Origin: Takakia lepidozioides
Lineage: Eukaryota; Streptophyta; Takakiopsida; Takakiales; Takakiaceae
Length of the DNA stretch: 64,000 nucleotides
Direction: 5' to 3'
Assembly (NCBI GenBank): GCA_030704615.1
Contig: CM060733.1
Coordinates: 6,572,001 to 6,636,000 of the forward strand
The position numbers and the translations under genes were made by a program. Below are positions 11,235 through 20,581 of this stretch, one piece after another (within the stretch, counting starts at the first letter, position 1; each line of letters starts with the position of its first letter). Below the pieces are notes generated by a model, which searched no databases, was not told where the DNA came from, and saw only the letters and a list, made by a program, of their open reading frames with translations.

Positions 11235-11753
11235 ATCAAGATTAGATCTTGCTTGGGCGGGCTTCTATTCTTCCCCTCCATCTCTGTACTATTTTCATTA
11301 CCTTGTACTCGTAGTTGCCAAAGCCTCTCTTGGTGGAGGCCAGTCAGTCCGGGGTTTTGGGCTGGGATATTCTGCAGGATCAGCATTGCAGCTGGATTTT
11401 GGTGTGGGGGTGTTGATGTTTTGATTTCTTGTGTTTGGATCCCCCCCAACACCTGCATGCTTGACTGTGCGCCATGTTGGTTTTGTCTGGGCGCTTGCTT
11501 TCATAGGGATTAGGCCGGATTTGATCACCGGTCAATCCTAGAGTATACTATCGGTGGTGAGGCTGGAGTGATGACCAGCAAGACCACCAGTGTTTCTTCT
11601 ATGGTGAGGCTGGGTTGATGACCAGCCAACCATAGGAGTTCTTGCGGTGGATGCAGGTGCAGGTGCCTTGAGCCATTGGGATATGACCCTTAGACTGCAA
11701 CAGGTGCCCACCCGTGTCACTATTAGATTAGTACTAGAGCCTTATAGTGTCAC
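11235..11753. other. Spacer between accessory ORF and gag
   Basis: No convincing gene is seen. A short duplication (GGTGAGGCTGG, TGATGACCAGC, at about 11557-11578 and 11601-11622) is the only structure noted. The gag frame is closed upstream by TAG at 11745-11747. Confidence 0.45.
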
Positions 11754-14015
11754 GTGGAGGAGGTGCACATTGTGAGTGTCATTACGGAGTTACCCAAGGG
11801 TTTTGAGGGGAGTACGGCTACAGGCAGTAACAGTGAGAGTGGGTTCACAAGACGAGGTATTCGGTTCAGACCACCTTCACCGCCACCCTCAACTATTGTA
11901 GAGTCAGACACAGACTCGGAGGCTTCATCAACAGGTGTGCAGTTTCATTCGCCATTGTTGTGGGACGACATAGAGGAGATGTATGGAGCTACCAAGGGGC
12001 CTCGTAGGTACTCTGGAGCTGTGGGCACAATCGAGTTGGATGACTTTATCCAGGAGTTCGACAGCTGGTGTGATTTGTAGCAGATGCGCAATCCACAGCT
12101 ATTCACCCCATTCATGGCGTGGAAGGGACTATTCCAGCATTTGGAAGGCCCGCCTATGGACGATTACCACGAGTTCAGGCGAGGACATGAAGCAGAGATT
12201 GAGGAGTGGAGGATGTATTGGTCACCTGACTACGTCTCCATTACTCGAGGCACGATGCGACCAGTAGCTGCATCAGTACCAATATCTCCCACTGCCAGCA
12301 CTAGTAGTGGAACAAGTAGTGCCGGTACTTCTGCAGGTCGTACCAGTTCAAAAGGTGCTACTACTCCTCCTGCCACGACTACAACACATGTGCCTAGATT
12401 CAACCCGGTGGTGGAGTTCTTCCAGGAGTTGCGGAGAAACTACCAAGGTGTACGGACAGAGAAGCTGCGAAGTTTGCAAGACTTCCAGCGCAAACCCAAT
12501 GAAAGCCTGCGAGAGGCGTACACTCGTATGAGGCGCTTGATAAGTGTGACCCAAGGGGTTACTGAAGCTTAGGCAATCCAGTTTTGGTATGGAATTCTGG
12601 ACAAGGAGCTCAAGAGAAGGGTGCGAGATGCAACCCTGTTACAAGCAGCCCAACCCACATTAGCAGATGTGTTTCTGCTGGCTGAGCGGATTGAGCTCAA
12701 CATGGTGGAGGAGCGAATCGTCACCATTGGATTTGGCAAGGACATGCTTGCACGAGGCGCAGCTGCCAGCCCATAGGCACAAGGTACTGCCCAGCAGCGT
12801 GGTCAGGGGGGCAAGGTTTCCCAACCCAAGTTCCATGGAGTTTACAGGGGACCTCAGGTGCAGAGGCCCGTGGCATCTTTTGCAGGCCAACAACAACCAG
12901 GGGTGGTATGTTGGACATGTGGAGGACCCCATGTCAAGAAAGATTGCCCAGAGAATGGCAGAAGGCCGACACAAGCACAACCTGCACAGTTGCAGTGTGG
13001 GCATTGTGGCAAGTATGGACATGAAGATGCCCAGTGTTATGACTTGCACCCTGAGTTGCGCCCAGGCCAGTTCCAAGGGAACAATGGTGGTCGGGGGCGA
13101 GGTGGACCAGCCCAGAGAGGACGAGGTGGTCGGGCACGAGGTGCAGGCCAAGGGCAAGCTCAACATGGCCAAGGACGCGGAGGTCAGGGTGTTGACCAAG
13201 GCATGGCCAACCGGCTTCAGCAGCTAGAGCAGAGGCTCGCTGCCATGGCTACAGCTCAGGCGGTACCGGCTCCCAGGCGGGATGGTCCACCTCTTGTTCC
13301 TGAGGGAGGAGATATAGGAGGCATGGGATTCATGTGCGAAGCAGCACTACCACTAGAGCAGGTGGAGTCTGCTGCAGCCGTGACTCGAGGAGCAGCACGA
13401 GTTCCTGAGCCACGAGGTGCAGAGGTGGAGTTGGATCCACAACGTGGGGAGGCAAGCCGTCAAGCAAGGCTGCCTTGGTCATTCACCTTGGCGGAGACAG
13501 TGTCAACGCCATCCATGGCACCTAGTTCTCGCCCGACTGTTACCGAGGCGGAGGTTTCTATGCCATTGGGGAGAGCTACACGTGCAACACTGACACCTGC
13601 TGCCAAGGCTAGTGCAGCCGGTGTGTTGTTGGGGGCAGCCACCTCTGTGTGTCAAGCCCCACTGTTCTCGGCAACCATGATTGCGACGCCGGGGGTAAGG
13701 CCAGTTGCAGTGTTCAGACTAGCAGCAACACTCTGTGAGAGTGGGGAGGTCACTTCATCTTCTGCGGAGTTACTGGAAGGTATAGTGGCAAAGGGATCCT
13801 CAGATTTGAGGGTCAAGACTGCCACGGCTGCGCCATGGCAAGCTGCAGCTGCCAGGTTGACGAAGCTGTCAGCTAGGCCAGCCTTTGAGCGCGCCATGGT
13901 GACACCTGGAGTTGTCTTGTTAGACAACCAGGATGGCATTTTCTCATTGAGTGGACGGCAGGCAAGAAGTACCGGCCACTTTGGGTCTTGTTGGACTCGG
14001 GGGCTCAGCCACTGA
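11754..14015 (+). pseudogene. gag: gag polyprotein with two CCHC zinc knuckles, three in-frame TAG stops
   Basis: One reading frame stays open from about 11754 to 14015 except for TAG at 12078-12080, 12570-12572 and 12774-12776. The capsid-like part includes FFQELRRNYQGVRTEKLRSL and ESLREAYTRMRRLI. The nucleocapsid part has CWTCGGPHVKKDC (C-x2-C-x3-H-x4-C) and CGHCGKYGHEDAQC (C-x2-C-x4-H-x4-C), then an RG-rich basic stretch (13085-13190). A long Ala/Pro/Thr-rich linker leads to protease. No ATG opens the frame near 11754, so the true start is unresolved. Gag packages element RNA in the cytoplasmic particle. The stops make this copy non-functional unless suppressed. Confidence 0.85.
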
Positions 14016-14525
14016 TGTTGGGCAGAGCTGCTATCACAGGTTTGGGCCTCATGGAGGCGGATATGGAGCCTTGTCCTTTCCAGATACAGACATCTCTGGG
14101 AGGATCAGAGCAAGCTCGGGGCATGACACGACATCAGTTGGCCATTAGACTGCAGCCGGATCATCCTAGAGATGGCTCAGTGATGCGAGCCAAGGCCATT
14201 GTGACAGACGCGGTCTCTTACGATGTCCTCGTTGGTGGGGCAGTGTTATACCCCATGGGCTTCACCCTGGACTTTTGGGAGGAATCAGCATCCTACAGGC
14301 CTGGATGGCAATCAGGCGATGGTCATCGTGCACAGCTCCCTGTGACATTCATTGGGGGTATTGCGGCTGCCCAGTGGGGCAAAATGCCAACACTAGCCGC
14401 CTTTACAGCTGCAGTTAGTTGGCCTGGAGAGTTGCTGGAAGGCAATGCCCATGCAGAGGATGTCACCAAGACCACCTCAATTGTGGCCACTGGACACCAC
14501 ACCTCTTGTGTGGCAGTGCCCGGAT
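13950..14525 (+). pseudogene. pro: Retroviral-type aspartic protease domain
   Basis: After a frame change near 13960-13985, the new frame reads YRPLWVLLDSGAQPLMLG, with the DSGA active-site motif of a retropepsin-like protease near 14000. It later reads AVSYDVLVGGAVLYPMGFTLDF, the 'dVLvG...l' segment of Ty3/gypsy proteases. The enzyme would cut the Gag-Pol polyprotein. The frame closes at TGA 14525-14527, and the methyltransferase continues at once in another frame. I read both junctions as single-base indels in an originally continuous polyprotein. A programmed frameshift at the first junction cannot be excluded. Confidence 0.78.
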
Positions 14526-15779
14526 GAAGGCATATGCCTTCTGGACTTGTTTGGCGGGATCAGCACTGGCTTGGCTGCAGTGCTGCAGGCACGTGTACGA
14601 GTTTGACGTTACTTGTATGTGGAGAGGGATGAGACTACACGACGCGTCTCACTGCGCCATGTTGCTCAGATGGTGCAGCAGTACCCTGAGTTGTTGCCGG
14701 TGTCTGCAGTTCGTGGATATCAGCAGGCCTTGCTAGCAGACATTGCGTTGCTGGGGGCGCAGGATTTGGAGCGGGTTGGCTCCATTGATCTGGTAGTGGC
14801 AGGTTGGCCCTGCCAAGGGCATTCATCAGCCGGACATGGCAATGGATTGCAAGACTCAAGGACGGGTCTGTTTTGGGAGATGGTGCGGATTTTGCGCCAC
14901 TTGCAGCTTCATCAAGCTGTATCTCCAGCATACATCTTGGAGAATGTGCCACTGATGGGTGATTCTCGGGCCAGGGTGATGGCCAGTGTGCATCAAGTCC
15001 GGTCGTGGCTTGGGTCAGCAGTGCTGCTGGATGCAGCTGCAGTGGGGTCACGGGCTCATCGTCCACGGCTTTGGTGGACTAACTTGATGCCACCCGCACT
15101 GCTCAAGCGTGCATTTGATGGGGTGCAGCGGCCAACACACCTCACATTGGATAACATTTTGGACACGGGGAGGCAGTCTCAACGTGTGAGACACAATGAC
15201 CGTTCGCCTTTGGCAGTGGTCAACAGGGTGGGTCAACCACGAACAGCATTATCTACACTGCTCAGCTTCCCAGGATCCCATGCTTTTTGGGATGGTGGAC
15301 CTGGCCTCCTGTGGGATGCTCAATTGCAGCAGTTAGTGGAGCCTAATGCCGACGAGCGAGAGCGGGCTATGGGGTTTTCCACTGGGACCACGGCGGTGCC
15401 TTCTCTTTCTGAGGCATCACGGCGTCAGGTGTTGGGGCAAGCAATGGATCTCAATTGCTTGACCTGGATTATCAGCTTGGCTATGGCTGAGCAACGTAGA
15501 GTGCGGAGTGCACTCCCCTTCATGGTCTCTCTGCCTACCGAGACGGTACAGGCAGCGAGTGGGGGCGAGCCGGTGAGGACCACGGGGTGTAGGCATCCAT
15601 GGCACACGTGGGAGGTGCTCGAGGTTCAGAGGGAGTTGGCAGCCAAGGCAGCTGTGATGGATGAGGTTGGGGATTCTTCTCGGGATGAGGAGGTTCTCAA
15701 TGATGAGATGATGGGGCAGGATGAGGCCTTGTCATTGACTGAGCAGGAAGGGAGTACTGCTCAAGAGGTTGCAGCATAG
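14526..15779 (+). pseudogene. Cytosine-C5 DNA methyltransferase domain inside gypsy pol
   Basis: This domain would transfer a methyl group from S-adenosylmethionine to C5 of cytosine in DNA. Motifs in order: I, LLDLFGGISTGLAAV (14538-14582); II, YVERDE (14613-14630); IV, VVAGWPCQGHSSAG with the catalytic PCQ Cys at 14811-14813; VI, ILENVPL (about 14934-14954); VIII, SRAHRPRLWW (about 15051-15080); a target-recognition-like region; and X, RRQVLGQAMDLN (about 15420-15455). The order is canonical, not circularly permuted as in plant DRM enzymes. The AHRPRLWW segment recalls DNMT3 (AHRAR.FW). A TGA interrupts it at 14604-14606 between motifs I and II. It ends at TAG 15777-15779. The following frame continues towards RT, so the domain belongs to the polyprotein between protease and RT. 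Confidence 0.88.
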
Positions 15780-17270
15780 CAACCACGGGACGCGTCCTCT
15801 ACCTCTAAGCCCACTGGACTTAAGGTTGCAGTTACGGAGGACAATTGGGAGCTGACATTGGACCCATTGTCACCGGAGGAGAGAGACGACGTATACGGCG
15901 GTTCCTGAGGGCTTACAGGAATTGCTTTGCCTTCAGTTTGAAGGACTTGGGAGCACTGAAGGGTCAAGAGATCCGTATTGAGTTGGCCACTGACACGCCA
16001 ATCTTTCGGAGACCCTATAGATACAGTGACATGGAGAGGTCTTTGATTCAGATGAGGACTCAAACGAGACAGGTTTGGTGGAGCTCTCTGGTGGAGAGTA
16101 TGCTTCAGCCACAGTGATGCCAGCCAAGAAGGATGTCTATGGCAATTGGACTGAGAGACGTATGTGCGGTGATTACCGGCCTGTAAATCGTCAGACCAAG
16201 TCCGATAGGTATGCCATGCCGACACCAGAGGAGATCTTTGATGCCATTGGGCATTCCAAGGTCTTTAGCACGTTGGATTTACGATCCGGATATCACCAGT
16301 TGCCGATCAAGGAGGCGGATAAGCAAAAGACGGCATTCTGGGGGATCAATGAGCACGGGAATGATTGCCTATACCAGTGGCGGTTCTTACCATTTGGGCT
16401 TAAAAACGCTCCCGCTGAGTTTCAAAGAGTCATGGACAGGATTCTAGCAGGGGTGGAGTTTGCTCGGTGCTACATAGATGACATCATCATCTTTAGTGCT
16501 ACGGTGGAGGAGCATGAGAGACACCTTCAGGGGGTATTTGAGCGCTTGAGGGCGCACGGATTGAAGTTACATCCGGGAAAGTGCAAGTTTTTCCACAACC
16601 AGATTGAGTATCTGGGTCACATATATATCCTGGAGGATTGGGGGTACAGCAGACTAAGGTAGAGTCCATTGCACAGGTTCCACGCCCCACGGATGTGAGC
16701 CGAGTTCGAGCTTTCATGGGGTTAGCAAACTATTACAGACGGTTTGTTAAGGGATTTAGTGCCATTGCAAAGGCTCTAACCAAGCTGACCAAGGTGGACC
16801 AGGAATGGCAGTGGGAAGATGAGCAAGAACAAGCTTTTCAAGAGCTCAAGGCGAGGTTGACCTCGGCGACCTATCAGGGGGCGTCCTTTTCAGCTGCATA
16901 CAGATTGGAGCATGCTGGGGCTTGGAGCGGTGCTCACACAGGTGGATGATGAGGGAAGAGAGTTCGTAGTGGCTTATGCTAGCCGCTCGAACAATGCTGC
17001 AGAGTCTAAGTATAGCTCATATGAGGGAGAATGCTTAGTTGCAGTGTGGGCCGTGGCACACTTCAGGTGCTATCTATACGGCAATCTCTTCACCCTTGTC
17101 ACGGATCACCAACCACTCAAGTGGTTGATGGAGTCAGACAAGCTTACGGGGAAGCTTGCACGGTGGGCACTCATCCTTCAAGAGTATGACTTTCAGGTGG
17201 TGCATCGACCGGGTTTGGTCAATCGCAATGCAGATGGGTTGAGTCGCAATCCATGCACGAGCCAGCAGGA
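15780..17270 (+). pseudogene. pol: Reverse transcriptase and RNase H
   Basis: Three frames carry one RT. The N-terminal part is 15895-16060 (RFLRAYRNCFAF, ATDTPIFRRPYRYS). The core is 16075-16665, with MCGDYRPVN, FSTLDLRSGYHQLPI, FLPFGLKNAPAEFQRVM and the catalytic YIDDIIIFS (about 16470-16496). The thumb/connection is in 16638-16880 (VRAFMGLANYYRRFVKGFS). RNase H follows in 16890-17270 (DDEGREFVVAYASRSNN, YEGECLVAVWAV, VTDHQPLKWL, NADGLSRNP). The domain set copies element RNA into cDNA. At least four frameshifts (near 15890, 16055, 16625 and 16880) break it. The motif style is Ty3/gypsy. Confidence 0.92.
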
Positions 17271-17459
17271 TGACACTGGAGCTCGGTGGCATGGTGAGAC
17301 GGACGAGGAGATGGTGCCCGGATGGCATGCATCTGCATTTCTGTGTATCTTGGCAGCGGAAGGCCAGGTTGGACCTGCAACAGGGATGACTGTAGATCAA
17401 GTGTCTGAGGACCCTGAGGCCAGCAATGAGCAAGGTGGCGCCAAAGATATACATGAGGA

Positions 17460-18648
17460 TTCAGTTGTGTTGGACTACCTCCGCACTGGAGACACTGCAG
17501 CCACTGTGACTGCCAAGGAGAGGGATCGGATCCTACAACGAGCCAAGAGGTTCAAGTGGGAGGGGACACACCTGCTCCGAGTGTGGGAGGATGGTCGAGT
17601 GAGGATTGTGCCTCACCCAACACAGCGAGCACGGTTAGTGCGGCATGCCCATGAGGAGTTGGGGCATTTTGGGGTGCGACGCACTCATAGTCTACTGCAG
17701 GGGCAGTATTGGTGGCGTGGTATGCATACAGAGGTGCAACAATTTGTGGCTAGGTGCATGGTGTGTGACAGGGTGCGTGCTTCATTCAACGCCCCTACTC
17801 CACAATTGCACCCTCTTCCGATCATGGGATTGGGCTACAGGTGGAGTCTTGACTTCGCAGGGCCGTTGCCACTGACCATGCGCCACAACAAGTACGTGTT
17901 GGTGATGGTGGAGCACTTCTCCAAGTGGATTGAATTGGTTCCATTGCCTGATAAGGCTAGTGAGGGAGCTGCGTATGCATTCTTGGATTGTGTGCTTAGC
18001 CGATTCGGTGCTCCAGCTGAGGTACTCACGGACCAAGGGAGAGAGTTCTTGGGGGAGTTTCAGGCTTTGTGTGACAAGGCCTTGATAGACCACCGCACCA
18101 CTTCTCGGGATCATCCTGAGGCCGATGGCTTGGCAGAGAGAGTTGTTCAGACAGTAAAGAGGGGTTTGCGCAAGTATGGCTTGCAGAAGGGACACCTAGG
18201 AGATTGGGACCTTCAGTTACCCTGGTTAGCCATGGGCTACAGGTTCAGCAAGCAAGCATCACTTGCCTCCTTCTCACCATACTTTCTTCTCTTTGGCCGT
18301 GAGCCGGATTTGCCTACATCCATTCGCAGAGAAGCTGCTACAGTTCTTAATCTTGACGATCCGGACGTGTGGGCACGTGCATGTGAGCAGCGTGCAGAGT
18401 TGTTCAAGAAAGTCATGCCCATGGCTTTCGAGAACCTTGCCATTGCACAACACCGTGATACGTTGAGGTATGCTACCATACGTGGTGGGGGCTATCGTCC
18501 TGGGGTTCGGAGATTCAACCCTGGTGACTATGTCTATCTGCAGCAGACTGCTCCTACGACCTTGGATGTGACTGCAGGACGTGTTATTTTGAGGGTTCGA
18601 GAGGTCTTGCCCTCAGGCGTCTTGGTCTTGGAGGGTCGGATGGCATAA
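17460..18648 (+). pseudogene. int: Integrase (zinc-binding H2C2 domain and DDE core)
   Basis: This is in the same open frame as RNase H (ATG 16912 to TAA 18646-18648). The zinc-binding part has HAHEELGHFGVRRTHSLL and CMVCDRV (about 17640-17775). The catalytic core has SLDFAGPLP (first Asp), VLTDQGREFLG (second Asp) and HPEADGLAERVVQTVKRGL (Glu), then ASFSPYFLLFGREPDLP. The C-terminal part is beta-rich (FNPGDYVYLQQ, GRVILRVREVLPSGVLVLEG). No chromodomain is seen. The end of this frame near 18635 is a frameshift, because a coding trace continues in another frame into the PHD finger. Confidence 0.92.
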
Positions 18649-18889
18649 CTTGGAAGGACCATGTGCGTAATTGTGCGCCATGTCACCTTCCGAATGTCGA
18701 TGGCAGGATTGACCCAAACCTGGCAGTGGTATCTGCAGGTTTGAGGTGCATGTTGTGTGGGTCTGCTAAAGGGGCAGCCACCATGCTGGTGTGTGATCGA
18801 TGCTCTAGAGGTGGCATATGGGATGCTTGACTCCACCTCTTGAGATGGTTCCGGATGGGGATTGGTTATGTCCACATTGCATTGGATAA
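18630..18889 (+). pseudogene. PHD finger at the integrase C-terminus
   Basis: After the integrase the coding trace shifts frame and reads DGITWKDHVRNCAPCHLP, then a complete C4HC3 zinc pattern. CMLC starts at 18747, 11 residues precede CDRC, and one single-base frameshift (about 18811) leads into WHMGC, ending with WLCPHC at 18866-18880. Spacings are C-x2-C-x11-C-x2-C-x4-H-x2-C-x14-C-x2-C, with the conserved Trp before the last Cys pair and the LTPPL...VP.GDW core. PHD fingers typically read histone H3 tails. A role in guiding integration, by analogy with chromovirus chromodomains, is inference. TAA at 18887-18889 ends it, though the same frame stays open to about 19049. Confidence 0.85.
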
Positions 18890-19146
18890 TGGGAGTGGAT
18901 ACAACCATGGAAGGCTAACAAGAAATGCAAGGCCAAGCTACTAGGAGACCTTGAACACACAAGATCTTGGCTCAAGTTCACAGATTGCAAGACGGCGACT
19001 AACGATGGGGCTACTCTTGTATCCGGCCTCTTGGTTGATAGAGTTTGAGCACGATAGGGACAGTGATAGAGGACTTAGTACGGCTGTGGCTATTACATCT
19101 TGTAGCTATCTGGAGTTAGAGGGACCTATCCACCAGCTAGGGGGCG

Positions 19147-19678
19147 ATTGTGGCAGACTACTTTATTGTGCATATATGTGTGGTGTGGTTTGGACAGCGA
19201 TGTAGTTGTGTAGCGATACGTATGCGCACGACAGCTGTCAAGTTAAATAAGCACAGTGTGAAACTAGCTAGAATAAAGCTAGTTATTTGTATTTAACACT
19301 TGGATTTAGGTCAAGTGTTAAATCAGGTGTCAAGTTTAGTTTGACACCTGACCCGTCTTATCTTCACGAGAGCGGCAGTCGCGCAGCTCATCTCTCTCGA
19401 GTTGAGCCTGCGCGACCGAGCTCCTTCATGCGTTTAGATCTGAGTGTGCTTATGATGGGAGTGTAGGTTGTTGTGGGGTGGAGTCCCCATAGCTTGGGGT
19501 GCCCCTGGCTCGACTTCTATTTTTAAAGAGTGATAGCGATGGATTTCATATTTCTTGTGTTGAGAGTGTGTGTCTTTTTAGCTTATTTATCATTGTGGCA
19601 GACTACTTTATTGTGCATATATGTGTGGTGTGGTTTGGACAGCGATGTAGTTGTGTAGCGATACGTATGCGCACGACA
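19147..19678 (+). repeat. 3' LTR plus a second partial LTR
   Basis: A polypurine-like tract ends at 19147. An LTR of 444 bp can then be read from TGTGGCAGAC at 19149 to TTTATCA at 19592. Its last 357 bp (19236-19592) match the 5' LTR at 7977-8333. From 19592 the first 87 bp are repeated (19592-19678 equals 19147-19233), ending CACGACA. The arrangement is first part, second part, first part, against second part only at the 5' end. CATT at 19679-19682 matches CATT at 7973-7976. Confidence 0.82.
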
Positions 19679-19700
19679 CATTGTATTTCATTCTGTTTGG

Positions 19701-20117
19701 GTGAGGGCCAACCTCGTTGGACAAAATGCTACAATGAAGCGGGATTCTTATGATTTTCTACTTGCGAATTTTGGGAGGATGTTACCCGAAATGAAGTGTC
19801 GTTCATCTTTCCATCTCAAGTTGAATTATGTGTTCTTTTCGGATGAGTTCCCAAGTTCGGAGTGGAAGGTAGTCCTTCAGAAGGATCCAAGAGCAAAAAA
19901 AATTGTGGACGTAGATCAATGGGACATTGGAGAAAATGCAGATTTACCTTATCAGCTTAGCCAATACTGGCCTAGGTCATTAGATGGTGTCATGGCTCTA
20001 AATAAAGAAGAGCTGGCTATACTGGATACCATTCAAGCGGCATTTGTACAATCAACCGCTATTCTAGTTGAGGAAAATGATTCGGAGAGTGAGGACTATG
20101 ATTCAGATTCAGAATAA
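19701..20117 (+). pseudogene. C-terminal remnant of the CACTA transposase
   Basis: This open frame of about 138 residues includes SFHLKLNYVFFSDEF and SEWKVVLQKDPRAKKIVDV. It follows the plant CACTA TNP2-type C-terminal pattern in which '..qv.FY..d....W.vVl...pR' occurs (DUF4216-like region), and it ends in an acidic tail (ENDSESEDYDSDSE). It lies in the CACTA element just right of the gypsy insertion. The rest of the transposase is missing, so it is not a working gene. Assignment rests on pattern memory and on its place inside the CACTA ends. Confidence 0.6.
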
Positions 20118-20149
20118 AGTTTCTTGTTGGAACCATTTGTTCAATAGCA

Positions 20150-20552
20150 TCATCCTATAATGGTCTGGACACTTGTCTGTTTTTCAAAGTCTATCACATG
20201 TGCACAAACTTCATGTATCACCACAAAAGTGATACCAATCACTATTGTGTAGACAACCACTCATGAGTTATTACACGTGGAGTAGCAAGTGGTTTCAACC
20301 ACTTCCCATCACTGAGGTGTCTATAACCACTCACAATGTACCACTGCACCCGTCCACGTGGAATATTATATTTAATAACTCAAATATATTACCAAATTAA
20401 AAATATATATATTACACGTGGACTACTGAGTGGTTCAAACCACTTCCAACCACTGTCTGTGATGCCACCGTGGCATTTCATTGGGATTAACCACTGACAA
20501 GTGGTTACTAGTGGTTTATAGAGTGAGAAAAGACAGTAGTGGTTAAAGGACC
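20150..20552. repeat. CACTA right subterminal repeats
   Basis: Clustered AACCACT/AGTGGTT motifs (20258, 20290, 20325, 20430-20460, 20500-20560) mirror those at the left end. The first part, 20156-20270, also resembles 7676-7800 in direct orientation. Confidence 0.65.
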
Positions 20553-20581
20553 AGTGGTTATTCCGCGTTTTTCTTCTAGTG
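20553..20581 (-). repeat. CACTA right terminal inverted repeat
   Basis: The reverse complement starts CACTAGAAGAAAAACGCGG and matches 4086-4114 with one difference. Confidence 0.9.

Larger units (their letters stand above)
7977..19678 (+). mobile_element. Ty3/gypsy LTR retrotransposon carrying a DNA methyltransferase and a PHD finger
   Basis: The coding order is gag with two zinc knuckles, aspartic protease, cytosine-C5 methyltransferase, reverse transcriptase, RNase H, integrase and PHD finger. RT before integrase makes it Ty3/gypsy. A 357-bp segment at 7977-8333 recurs at 19236-19592 with only about three differences, so the insertion is recent by LTR divergence. The inserted block begins TG, ends CA and is flanked by CATT on both sides. 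The coding region nevertheless has several frameshifts and stops, so this copy cannot make its own proteins. No primer-binding site of the usual TGG type was found after 8333. A polypurine-like AGGGGGCGA lies at 19139-19147. Confidence 0.88.
4086..20581 (+). mobile_element. CACTA (En/Spm-type) DNA transposon inserted in the LINE
   Basis: The two ends form a 29-bp terminal inverted repeat (4086-4114 and 20553-20581) with one mismatch. It begins CACTAGA and continues GAAAAACGCGG, the style of plant CACTA superfamily ends. The subterminal regions are crowded with AACCACT/AGTGGTT motifs in both orientations, as expected for transposase-binding sites. The flanking three bases are CGT on the left and CAT on the right, a possible 3-bp target duplication with one change. 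Inside are a tandem-repeat array, a transposase C-terminal remnant (19701-20117) and a nested gypsy element (7977-19678). The host LINE frame is recovered across the insertion. Confidence 0.85.

Noticed and set aside
11754-12776. Programmed TAG readthrough between gag segments
   Set aside because: Three separate TAGs within gag, before the nucleocapsid, do not fit a single gag-pol readthrough signal. Mutation decay is simpler.
14419-14736. Plus-strand ORF of 105 codons overlapping the methyltransferase
   Set aside because: It is the wrong-frame shadow of protease and methyltransferase. The motif-bearing frame is different.
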